In this document: positions 1 to 5,790 of the stretch, piece after piece
How positions within the stretch are numbered: the stretch's first letter is position 1
How the letters are laid out: the number at the start of each line of letters is the position of its first letter
Assembly (NCBI GenBank): GCA_011051635.1
Contig: DRKV01000325.1
Location: forward strand, 1-9,242
Reading direction: 5' to 3'
Origin: Chloroflexota bacterium
GTDB lineage: Bacteria > Chloroflexota > Anaerolineae > Anaerolineales > DRKV01
Length of the DNA stretch: 9,242 nucleotides
The notes under the pieces: model-generated
Databases searched by the model: none
Told to the model about the DNA's origin: nothing
Seen by the model: only the letters and a program-made list of their open reading frames with translations
Program-made: the position numbers and the translations under genes

Positions 1-1
1 G

Positions 2-352
2 AGGGGGATGCCCCCCGAAGAGCGCCCCGCTATTTTCGATTCCCTGGCGGAAACCCTCGCCGCCGGGACGCCCCCCCTCACCCCGGAGCACCACCTCACC
101 CACCACCTCATCCAGACGGTCAAGTGCCTGAACACGATGCACTACCGCGCCCGCTGGGAAGCCCACGCCGCCGCGCCGCGCATCCGCCTGAATCACTGCC
201 CCTACGCTGCCATCGTCGATTCCTGCCCCGAAGTGTGCGAACTGGACGCCCACCTGCTCGAACATCTCCTCCACCGGAGCGTGAAACAAATCGCCCGCCG
301 CAAGGAAAGTCCCTCCGGCGGGCCGTATTGCCTGTTTGCGATTGAGACGTGA
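2..352 (+). CDS. C-terminal part of a SufR/ArsR-like transcriptional regulator (5' end outside window)
   Basis: The frame is open to the left edge, so the ATG at position 8 is probably internal; no spaced ribosome binding site precedes it. The visible 114 residues match, from memory, the C-terminal half of winged-helix regulators related to SufR and ArsR. This is the effector or cofactor part, not the DNA-binding part. Counted from position 8, cysteines lie at 40, 64, 73, 77 and 108. C64 and C77 are separated by 12 residues, as the first two Fe-S ligands are in SufR. The position of the third SufR cysteine is a serine (S91), and the last cysteine (108) is near but not at the expected spacing. 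Iron-sulfur binding is therefore possible but not shown. The DNA-binding helix-turn-helix should lie upstream of the window. Convergent with ctaA. Confidence 0.55.
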   Translation, partial: RGMPPEERPAIFDSLAETLAAGTPPLTPEHHLTHHLIQTVKCLNTMHYRARWEAHAAAPRIRLNHCPYAAIVDSCPEVCELDAHLLEHLLHRSVKQIARRKESPSGGPYCLFAIET

Positions 353-392
353 GAGGAAGTGGGAAGTCCGCTTTGCGAACTTGAGAGCGCCA

Positions 393-415
393 GGGCAGGG
401 CTAGGACCCCTGCCC
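393..415. terminator. GC-rich hairpin between convergent genes
   Basis: GGGCAGGG (393-400) pairs perfectly with CCCTGCCC (408-415) around a 7-nt loop. It lies in the 113-nt gap between the regulator stop (352) and the ctaA stop (466). The position suits a bidirectional transcription stop, but neither side has a T-tract, so it is at best a weak or factor-assisted terminator. Nothing else is seen in this gap. Confidence 0.4.
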
Positions 416-465
416 GCAGGGACGCGATGCCTCCCATTTGCTGCAAAACGTAAGGACGAGGCTGC

Positions 466-1446
466 TTACGGCGTCTCTGGAGATGTAGCCGGCGCAGCGA
501 AGACCGCGGCGCAATAAAGCACGAAGGCGCACCAGACGCTATCGGCCAGGAAAAGATGGACGAGTTGCATCCACACCGGGGCCAGCAGGAGGACGTTAAC
601 GGCGCCAACCAGCAATTGGAGGAAAAACAGTCCAAGCAGGAGCCGCCCCAAAACGCGCTCCGCCCCTTCCGGCTTGTGCTGCGAGCGCAGCGAGGCGCGT
701 TTCAGCACCAACCCGAACAAGTACAGGCCGGAGAGCACCGCTATCACGGGATGCCAAATGCGCAGACGGATGAGGAAATGCGCCGTGGGCGAGAAATCCT
801 GTCTCATCCCCTCCAGCAGGGAGGTAGCCGGGAAGAGGGTATCCCCCAAAGCGGTTATCGCCCCGCTGGTTCCGAGGAAAAGTATCGCCAGCAACGCCGC
901 GCCGAACCACCCCAGGCGCGGGTCGCCGCGCTGAATCCGCGCCGCCTTTCCGCCGGAAGCCCACCAGGCGGTCAGGGTAATGGAGGCCAGCAGGAGGAAG
1001 GTGTTGAGCAGATGCAGCGGCATGGAGATGACCCGCCCCACAGAAGCATCCTCTGCTACCCATTCGAAGAGTACCAGTCCCGCGCCGAGAAGCGATTCGG
1101 TGAAAATAAAGAACACCGTGTACCCCGCCCCTTTGCGCACCAAATGCCCTTTGGGGTACAGACGCCAGGCCCACACCAGCAGCCCGATGACGGCCAGGAG
1201 AGCAGCCCCACTGGTCAGCCGATGGACGAACTCAATGACGGTTTCGACCGCCGTTGCCCGCGGGACAACCTCCCCGTTGCAGGTAGGCCAGTGGGCGCCG
1301 CATCCCGCCCCGGAGCCAGTAGCCCGCACAAAAGCACCCCACAAGACGACGAGAAAATTGAGCGCCAATACGCCCCAGGCGTATCGGGCGTACCGGCTCT
1401 CCGCCTGCGGGAGAGCGGCGAGAATGTTAAAATTTTTCTTACTCAT
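466..1446 (-). CDS. ctaA: Heme A synthase (CtaA/Cox15 family)
   Basis: Membrane enzyme that oxidises the C8 methyl group of heme O to a formyl group, making heme A for aa3-type cytochrome oxidase. The 326 residues fit the bacterial family length and show about eight hydrophobic segments. Family hallmarks are visible. GAFVRATGSGAGCG (37-50) is followed by a second cysteine, giving the C49/C56 pair of the first outer loop. EFVHR (72-76) supplies the catalytic-type Glu72 and heme ligand His75. His145 lies in PLHLLNT. IWHP (His232) and VHLFLAD (His297) provide the second heme-ligand set. The ATG at 1446 has no Shine-Dalgarno sequence, but TATAAT lies only 8 nt upstream, so the mRNA is probably nearly leaderless. 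Heme O synthase and oxidase genes are not in this window. The gene implies aerobic respiration in the host. Confidence 0.95.
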   Translation of the reverse strand: MSKKNFNILAALPQAESRYARYAWGVLALNFLVVLWGAFVRATGSGAGCGAHWPTCNGEVVPRATAVETVIEFVHRLTSGAALLAVIGLLVWAWRLYPKGHLVRKGAGYTVFFIFTESLLGAGLVLFEWVAEDASVGRVISMPLHLLNTFLLLASITLTAWWASGGKAARIQRGDPRLGWFGAALLAILFLGTSGAITALGDTLFPATSLLEGMRQDFSPTAHFLIRLRIWHPVIAVLSGLYLFGLVLKRASLRSQHKPEGAERVLGRLLLGLFFLQLLVGAVNVLLLAPVWMQLVHLFLADSVWCAFVLYCAAVFAAPATSPETP

Positions 1447-1454
1447 AGGGCTGC

Positions 1455-1460
1455 ATTATA
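1455..1460 (-). promoter_or_regulatory. -10 box for ctaA (nearly leaderless transcript)
   Basis: The minus strand reads TATAAT, then 8 nt, then the ctaA ATG. A normal start point 6-7 nt downstream would leave a leader of only about 1-3 nt. No good -35 box is seen: TTCGAT or TCGATT at the expected distance overlaps the opposing -10 box. Confidence 0.55.
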
Positions 1461-1474
1461 CCCTATCGGATTGG

Positions 1475-1480
1475 TATAAT
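1475..1480 (+). promoter_or_regulatory. -10 box for the glutaredoxin-like gene
   Basis: Perfect TATAAT, preceded by GG. The predicted start near 1487 gives a leader of about 72 nt. The -35 region (about 1451-1457) is poor and overlaps the ctaA -10 box. Together with 1455-1462 it forms an 8-bp perfect inverted repeat, ATTATACC-N10-GGTATAAT. Confidence 0.55.
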
Positions 1481-1494
1481 CGAAACGATATTCC

Positions 1495-1545
1495 CACATT
1501 GCAGGACGACCGCGAGCAGTTGTCCTGCCTTCTCACATTACAGGA
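1495..1545 (+). repeat. Direct repeat and stem-loop in the glutaredoxin leader
   Basis: CACATTGCAGGA (1495-1506) recurs as CACATTACAGGA (1534-1545), 11 of 12 identical and 39 bp apart. Between them GCAGGAC (1501-1507) can pair with GTCCTGC (1522-1528) around a 14-nt loop. The second repeat copy contains the likely ribosome binding site AGGAG (1542-1546), so the structure sits directly upstream of translation initiation. Function unknown. Confidence 0.4.
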
Positions 1546-1558
1546 GTAGTTTTCTTCA

Positions 1559-1822
1559 ATGAACGAAATTCACGTCTATGGGGCGGATTGGTGCCCCGAT
1601 TGCCGCCGTGCCAAACGCTTTTTTGAGAAGCACAGCATCCCTTACACCTGGCACGATACGGCCTCCGACCCGGAGGCTGCCCGCTTCGTGCGGGAGGCCA
1701 ACGAAGGCGGAGCGGTCATCCCCACCATTGTCTTCCCCGACGGCAGCATGTTGATGGAACCATCCACGCCACAATTGATAGCCAAGATGCAATCGTTGAG
1801 CCGCGGCGCAGCGCGGTTATAA
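1559..1822 (+). CDS. Glutaredoxin-like thiol-disulfide oxidoreductase
   Basis: An 87-residue cytoplasmic protein with the whole thioredoxin-fold core of small glutaredoxins, NrdH and mycoredoxins. Strand one (IHVYGAD) is followed by the redox motif C12-P-D-C15, a basic helix (RRAKRFFEK), and the cis-proline segment VIPTIVFPDG with Pro55. It should reduce disulfides or mixed disulfides using a low-molecular-weight thiol or thioredoxin reductase. The CPDC motif does not tell which. The start ATG has AGGAG 12 nt upstream, somewhat long spacing but the only reasonable start. The gene is divergent from ctaA and shares its promoter region. The stop codon overlaps a promoter candidate for the next gene. 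Confidence 0.88.
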   Translation: MNEIHVYGADWCPDCRRAKRFFEKHSIPYTWHDTASDPEAARFVREANEGGAVIPTIVFPDGSMLMEPSTPQLIAKMQSLSRGAARL

Positions 1823-1823
1823 T
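1796..1823 (+). promoter_or_regulatory. Predicted sigma-70-type promoter for the TPR gene
   Basis: TTGAGC (1796-1801), a 16-bp spacer, then TATAAT (1818-1823), which overlaps the TAA stop of the glutaredoxin gene. Predicted start is near 1830, giving a leader of about 64 nt before the TPR gene ATG at 1894. Confidence 0.5.
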
Positions 1824-1893
1824 CCGTGCAACTTGCGGGTGGGACCGAACCCGTGGCGATTTGAACCGTCCCCCTTGTCCGAGGAGAATCCTG

Positions 1894-2598
1894 ATGGCAA
1901 AACGAAGAAAAAGGAAAAAGCAGAAAACGGGAAAACGCACCCCGTCCGCCAAGTCTCGGGACACGGACGTTATTTATATATCGGAATACACGATAACCGA
2001 TGAGCCGATGCTCCCTCCCGCCTACAGCCGCCTGCCCGAGGCTGTTCAGGACCGGATGGAAGAACTCTTCTACGACATCCGGATACATCCCCGGGAGGCT
2101 ATCGAGGAGTTGACCGCGCTGCAGAAACTGTACCCGCACATACCGCAAATCGGCAACTACCTGGTCGCCGCCTACCAGCAGGCCGGGGAGGATGAAAAAG
2201 CGGAACAAATTGCGCGGGAGAACCTCCGCAGGCACCCGAACTATCTGTTCGCGCGCATCAACGTAGCCGAGTTTCTGCTAAAAAGAGAGGAATACGACAA
2301 AATTCCGAAACTGTTTGATAACAAATTCGATTTGAAGATGCTGTATCCCCGGCGCAATACGTTTCACATCACGGAGGTCGTCAGTTTCATGGGATTAATG
2401 GGGAGGTACTTTGCCGGAATCGGCCAGCGCGAGACAGCACAGACGTATTACAACATGCTCCGGGAAATCGCGCCCCACGACCCGATGACCAAAGCGCTGA
2501 AACGGGAACTTTATCCGGGAATAGTGAGGCGCATCGCATTGCAGACACCGAAGAAGTTGGCCGCAGAACCGAACACAGACGAGGCTGAGACACCCTGA
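1894..2598 (+). CDS. Tetratricopeptide-repeat protein with a lysine/arginine-rich N-terminus
   Basis: The start is set at the ATG at 1894 because GAGGAG (1881-1886) precedes it by 7 nt; a TTG 33 nt earlier in frame has no such site. The 234-residue product has no signal peptide or membrane segment. Residues 1-20 are extremely basic (MAKRRKRKKQKTGKR...). Residues 50-195 are helical and TPR-like. REAIEELTALQKLYPHIPQI, then an AAYQQAGEDEKAEQIARENL unit with HPNYLFARINVAEFLL, gives two to three clear repeats. A more degenerate repeat lies around 162-195 (GQRETAQTYYNMLREIAPHDP). A protein-interaction scaffold is likely; the basic tail could contact nucleic acid or ribosomes (inference). No specific function is recognised. 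It is probably cotranscribed with the oxidoreductase gene 34 nt downstream. Confidence 0.8.
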   Translation: MAKRRKRKKQKTGKRTPSAKSRDTDVIYISEYTITDEPMLPPAYSRLPEAVQDRMEELFYDIRIHPREAIEELTALQKLYPHIPQIGNYLVAAYQQAGEDEKAEQIARENLRRHPNYLFARINVAEFLLKREEYDKIPKLFDNKFDLKMLYPRRNTFHITEVVSFMGLMGRYFAGIGQRETAQTYYNMLREIAPHDPMTKALKRELYPGIVRRIALQTPKKLAAEPNTDEAETP

Positions 2599-2617
2599 TT
2601 GGATTGGGAAAAACCAC

Positions 2618-2628
2618 AAAGGAGGTGA
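2618..2628 (+). promoter_or_regulatory. Near-perfect Shine-Dalgarno sequence
   Basis: AAAGGAGGTGA is complementary to almost the entire anti-Shine-Dalgarno tail of 16S rRNA. Its GGAGG core ends 7 nt before the ATG at 2633. It is the strongest ribosome binding site in the window and suggests high translation of the oxidoreductase. Confidence 0.85.
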
Positions 2629-2632
2629 CACA

Positions 2633-3766
2633 ATGGCCAAACCCAAAACGATTGGTCTCCCCCGAATGCTCGTTGAGGCAGGAGAAAAACGCGTCTTCCT
2701 GCCGGAATTCGTTCAGTTTTTGAGCGGGTTGGGGCTGAAGGTCTTCATCGAAGAAGGCTACGGTTCCCGCCTGGGGTACAGTTTCGATGCTTACCGACGC
2801 GGCAGCGGCGACAGGGTGGTACGCTGCACTCGCGAAGAGGCCTTTCAGCAAGACATCGTGCTCATCTTGCGCTGCCCGGCAGAAGAAGAATTTGAAAAAT
2901 TAGGAAAGAACAGCATCCTCTTCTCCATGCTGCACTTCCCCACCCGACCGTTGCGCGTCGCTCGCCTGAAAGAACTGGGCATCAAGGCTATCTCGATGGA
3001 CAGCATCGTGGACGACTACAACATCCGCCGGGTGGAAAACATGAAAGCCGTGGCCTGGAACGGGCTGGATGCGGCCTTCGACATCCTGGAAAAACGCTGG
3101 CCCGATTTGCGCCGCCCGGACGGCCTTCCGTTGCACGTCCTCATCCTGGGGGCGGGGATGGTGGGCAAACACGCCATCGAGGCGGCCACCAAACTGGGGC
3201 ACACCGAACGTTACGAAGACCACATGGCCTCCGGCGGGCCGGGAGCGATTGCCATTACCGTAGGACGTTCCATCACCCGCCAGCCCGAGCAAATGGAACG
3301 CCTGATGCGGCAGGCCGATATTCTGGTGGATGCCACTTACCGGCGCGACCCTTCCAGGCCTGTCGTGCCCAACGCCTGGATAGCGTACCTGCCCGAACAC
3401 GCCGTGGTGGTGGATTTGGCCGTTGACCCCTACCTGCCCGAGGCCAATCCGCCGGTGGTGCGCGGCATCGAGGGCATCCCCCAGGGCAACCTGGACCAGT
3501 ACATTTTCTACCCCGACGACCCCAACTGGACGAAGACCATCCCGGAGGGGGTGCCGACCGAGAACCGCCGCCCGACGGTGACCTGCTACTCCTGGCCGGG
3601 CATCCATCCCGAGGCCTGCATGACCCACTACGCCCGCCAACTCATGCCCCTGATGGAAGTTCTGGTCGAGAAAGGCTACGACGGTCTTTCCCTGCAAGGC
3701 GGCTTCTTCGAGCGGGCGCTGTACCGCGGTACGCTCAAGGCTTTCCTGGAGCAACACGCCGCCTGA
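2633..3766 (+). CDS. Divergent alanine dehydrogenase/transhydrogenase-alpha family oxidoreductase
   Basis: A 377-residue cytoplasmic protein with the two-domain layout of alanine dehydrogenase and the alpha subunit of NAD(P) transhydrogenase. The N-terminal catalytic domain (about 5-140) contains GEKRVFLP (Arg20, matching the substrate-binding arginine) and SMLHFP (His101, matching the catalytic histidine). The segment matching the family's VKEP reads ILRCP, placing Arg80 where the catalytic lysine normally sits. The NAD-binding Rossmann domain (about 165-290) has VLILGAGMVGKHA with GxGxxG at 173-178 and VVVDLAVDPY (256-267), matching the family's VDVAID strand. The stretch after the first Rossmann helix (190-212) is unlike alanine dehydrogenase, so cofactor or substrate preference may differ. 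An NAD(P)-dependent dehydrogenase on an amino or oxo acid is likely; calling it alanine dehydrogenase would be too strong. It follows the TPR gene by 34 nt. Confidence 0.75.
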   Translation: MAKPKTIGLPRMLVEAGEKRVFLPEFVQFLSGLGLKVFIEEGYGSRLGYSFDAYRRGSGDRVVRCTREEAFQQDIVLILRCPAEEEFEKLGKNSILFSMLHFPTRPLRVARLKELGIKAISMDSIVDDYNIRRVENMKAVAWNGLDAAFDILEKRWPDLRRPDGLPLHVLILGAGMVGKHAIEAATKLGHTERYEDHMASGGPGAIAITVGRSITRQPEQMERLMRQADILVDATYRRDPSRPVVPNAWIAYLPEHAVVVDLAVDPYLPEANPPVVRGIEGIPQGNLDQYIFYPDDPNWTKTIPEGVPTENRRPTVTCYSWPGIHPEACMTHYARQLMPLMEVLVEKGYDGLSLQGGFFERALYRGTLKAFLEQHAA

Positions 3767-3808
3767 GGCCAAGAAGCGCAAAAAAAAATGGGGGGCAACG
3801 TGAAATAA

Positions 3809-3935
3809 TAGTGGGACGGGACAATCAGACCTCCGAGATTTGGCCGCTGCGCTGCTCGTCCAGAGTGGCCTGCACAGGCAATTCCGCTCCCCAGGGCGGC
3901 TCTCAACGGAAATCTCGGAGGTCTTTACCCCACTA
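3809..3935. repeat. 127-nt nested inverted repeat with TA ends (MITE-like or structured RNA)
   Basis: The outer arms TAGTGGG (3809-3815) and CCCACTA (3929-3935) are perfectly complementary. Inside them AGACCTCCGAGATTT (3827-3841) pairs perfectly over 15 bp with 3910-3924. The 68-nt core has a further stem, CCGCTC (3884-3889) with GGGCGG (3894-3899, one G-U pair), and GCCTGCACAGGC (3868-3879 area). The TA at each end would fit a TA target duplication of the IS630/Tc1 type. No coding frame inside is credible. It lies between the oxidoreductase gene and the msrPQ terminator. The long stem followed by TTT could also end the upstream transcript. Confidence 0.6.
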
Positions 3936-3948
3936 ACTCGCGAAGACC

Positions 3949-3983
3949 AAAAATGGAGAGCGGCATTGAGATGCCGCTCTCCA
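3949..3983 (-). terminator. Intrinsic terminator of the msrPQ transcription unit
   Basis: A perfect 13-bp stem (3954-3966 with 3971-3983) closes a TGAG/CTCA 4-nt loop. Read on the minus strand it is followed at once by TTTTT (3953-3949). It lies 48 nt past the msrQ stop, as expected for a Rho-independent terminator. Confidence 0.85.
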
Positions 3984-4030
3984 CAAAGCGGAGCAAAACG
4001 GGGGACGTCTTGGAGGGAGCGGACGCCCTC

Positions 4031-4714
4031 CTACGAGGCGCGCAGAGAGCGACCGAGAGGTTTCCGCCCTCTCCGTTTGCGTACCGCCCGCCGCACGGGG
4101 GGCAAACGCAGGAACAGGAGAACGCTCAACACCGCGCTGTACGCCAGGGGGAGGCCGATACTGCCGCTCAGACCGAGGAAGTTCCCCTTGACCACCCAGA
4201 AGTAATGCACCAACGCCAGAATACCGGCCAGATAGACGAGGCGGTGGAGTCGCTTCCAGCGTTTCCCCAGGCGCGCCATCCACCAGCGGCTGGAGGTCAG
4301 GGCTAATGCCGCCAGAATGGAAATCGTCACACTCCCCACCCACACATAGGGCTTTGTGCCCACGTCCAGGCGCAGGGAGCCCCAGTCAAAGCCGTAATCC
4401 ACCCCCGCGAAGAAGAGCAAATGTCCGACCGCCCAGGCAAAGGCGTAGAGACCCAGCGGACGCCGCCAGGAGAGTACCTTGTTCCAGCCGGAGAGAATGT
4501 GGAACGGGGTGCAGGCCAGGGAGAGCAGCAACAGGGTAAGCGCCGTCCGTCCGCTAAAGCGCGTCGCCGCCTGGATGGGATTCACTCCCAGGGCACCGGC
4601 GTACCAGGCCCACAGGAGCCACAAAGCGGGCAGCCAGGCCGCAGCGTGGGGAAAGGCGCGCTCCCAAATCCCCTTCCCCTGCTTCCTCGTTGCCTTGCTC
4701 ACAGCAGATGTCAT
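4031..4714 (-). CDS. msrQ: MsrQ, heme-binding membrane subunit of the MsrPQ methionine sulfoxide reductase
   Basis: Integral membrane protein of the ferric-reductase-like family that passes electrons from the respiratory chain or a flavin reductase to MsrP. The 227 residues contain about six hydrophobic segments. Family marks include SGRTALTLLLLSLACTPF (54-71) and RRPLGLYAFAWAVGHLLFF with His98. KPYVWVG (121-127), LALTSSRWWMARLGKRWKRLH with His157, and LVHYFWVVKG with His170 follow; these histidines are the expected heme ligands. The C-terminal tail is strongly basic (RRAVRKRRGRKPLGRSLR), consistent with a cytoplasmic end. It starts 11 nt after the msrP stop and is followed by an intrinsic terminator, so msrP-msrQ is one unit. 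The ribosome binding site is weak, suggesting translational coupling to msrP. Confidence 0.92.
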   Translation of the reverse strand: MTSAVSKATRKQGKGIWERAFPHAAAWLPALWLLWAWYAGALGVNPIQAATRFSGRTALTLLLLSLACTPFHILSGWNKVLSWRRPLGLYAFAWAVGHLLFFAGVDYGFDWGSLRLDVGTKPYVWVGSVTISILAALALTSSRWWMARLGKRWKRLHRLVYLAGILALVHYFWVVKGNFLGLSGSIGLPLAYSAVLSVLLFLRLPPVRRAVRKRRGRKPLGRSLRAS

Positions 4715-4725
4715 GGGATGGCCGC

Positions 4726-5682
4726 CTAAAAATCCCGCCGCAAGTCCATCCCCTCGTACAAGGAGGCCACTTCCTCCTCATAGCCGTTGAACATCAAGGT
4801 CGGGCGGCGGTGCGCTTCACCAATCCGCCGCTCGGTAGCCTGTGACCAACGGGGATGGTCCACCTGCGGGTTGACGTTGGCATAAAAGCCGTACTCCTGA
4901 GGAGCAACGATGTTCCACAGCGTTTCTGGCGGGAATTTGGTCAATTCAATCTTAACGACCCCCTTGATGCTTTTGAAGCCGTATTTCCAGGGAACCACCA
5001 GACGGAGCGGCGCGCCGCTTTGCGGGGGCAGGGGCGTTCCGTACAGGCCAGTCGCCATGATGGTCAATTCGTGCATGGCCTCGTCCAGGCGCAGCCCCTC
5101 CGTGTAGGGCCAGGGATAGAACTTGCTTTTCTGCCCCGGCATGGCGTCCGGGTCGTAGACGGCTTCGAAACGCACGTATTTGGCTTCCGAGGTCGGTTCG
5201 ACGGCTTCCAGCAAGGAGGCCAGCGAAAACCCGTTCCAGGGGATGACCATTGACCAGGCCTCCACGCAGCGCATCCGGTAAATGCGCTCCTCCTGAGGGA
5301 ATTTCTTCAGCAGGTCTTCCAGGCCGAAGGTCTGCGGTTTGTGTACCAACCCGCTGACTTCCACTTCCCAGGGGGAGGTTTTGAAGTTTTCCGCCAGGCG
5401 CGCCACCCGTTCTTTGTCGGTGGTAAATTCGTAGTAGTTGTTGTAGGTGGTGATTTCCTCGTAAGTGTTGAGCGGGTCGCCCAATTCGTCCGTCCCGGCG
5501 CTAATGGAAGTGGCAGCCGGCGTCGCCAGGCCCTCCACGCCGGCGGAAGAGCGGGTTCCGCAAGCCGCGGCCAGCAAAGCGCCCGCGCTCACGATGCCCG
5601 CGGCCTTCAGGAACTCTCGGCGCGACAAATAGAGATGGTAGGGGGTAATTTCGGAAGGGGAGATGGGGACGGAGGGTTTCAC
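4726..5682 (-). CDS. msrP: MsrP, molybdopterin-dependent protein-methionine-sulfoxide reductase, Tat-exported
   Basis: Catalytic subunit that reduces methionine sulfoxide in proteins outside the cytoplasmic membrane, using electrons from MsrQ. The 318 residues match the family in length and pattern. SPSEITP (8-14) and the twin-arginine motif SRREFLK (20-26) precede a short hydrophobic stretch. Cys139 in RMRCVEAW is the molybdenum ligand of the sulfite-oxidase-type fold. SGAPLRLVVPWKYGFKSIK (222-240) is the conserved cofactor-binding segment. LLAAACG (36-42) ends in Cys41 and resembles a lipobox, so the mature protein may be lipid-anchored. The GTG start is chosen because GGGAGG (5693-5688) lies 5 nt upstream and the Tat signal begins shortly after. 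It follows the Nudix gene by 108 nt and is linked to msrQ. Confidence 0.95.
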   Translation of the reverse strand: MKPSVPISPSEITPYHLYLSRREFLKAAGIVSAGALLAAACGTRSSAGVEGLATPAATSISAGTDELGDPLNTYEEITTYNNYYEFTTDKERVARLAENFKTSPWEVEVSGLVHKPQTFGLEDLLKKFPQEERIYRMRCVEAWSMVIPWNGFSLASLLEAVEPTSEAKYVRFEAVYDPDAMPGQKSKFYPWPYTEGLRLDEAMHELTIMATGLYGTPLPPQSGAPLRLVVPWKYGFKSIKGVVKIELTKFPPETLWNIVAPQEYGFYANVNPQVDHPRWSQATERRIGEAHRRPTLMFNGYEEEVASLYEGMDLRRDF

Positions 5683-5730
5683 GGCTGCCTCCCGGCGACA
5701 GGTCTCACAGGTTAGGGATATTTCCCCTCA

Positions 5731-5736
5731 ACTATA
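5731..5736 (-). promoter_or_regulatory. Possible -10 box for msrPQ
   Basis: The minus strand reads GGGTATAGTTG, with TATAGT about 48 nt upstream of the msrP GTG. There is no convincing -35 box. Read-through from the Nudix gene is an alternative: only a weak bulged hairpin without a T-tract (5772-5788) follows that gene. Confidence 0.3.
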
Positions 5737-5790
5737 CCCGAATTCCTCCGCCGTGCAGATTAAGGCTCAGTGATAGGGTGCTCCCATCCG

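Noticed and set aside
556..1479. Long open frame on the plus strand opposite ctaA
   Set aside because: It is antisense to an unmistakable heme A synthase, is Gln/Arg/Pro-rich low-complexity sequence typical of the reverse of membrane-protein codons, and has no ribosome binding site.
1831..1880. tRNA T-arm-like pieces (GGGACCGAACCC and GATTTGAACC)
   Set aside because: Neither has matching 5-bp T-stem partners, and no acceptor, D or anticodon arms fold around them on either strand.
1861..1893. Earlier TTG start for the TPR protein
   Set aside because: GAGGAG is correctly spaced for the ATG at 1894 and would lie inside the coding part if the TTG were used.
2900..3781. Long minus-strand open frame opposite the AlaDH-like gene
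   Set aside because: It is the antisense shadow of a well-supported gene in GC-rich DNA, and its His/Gly/Val-rich translation resembles no family.
3780..3788. Run of nine A as a minus-strand terminator tail
   Set aside because: No stable stem is placed correctly for minus-strand transcription, and no minus-strand gene ends there; the true msrPQ terminator is at 3949-3983.
3840..4205. Plus-strand frame running through the inverted repeat and msrQ 3' end
   Set aside because: It crosses the palindrome and the msrPQ terminator, has no ribosome binding site, and is antisense to msrQ.
5772..5788. Hairpin after the Nudix stop as a terminator
   Set aside because: The stem is short with a bulged A and there is no T-tract, so it does not separate the Nudix gene from msrPQ convincingly.
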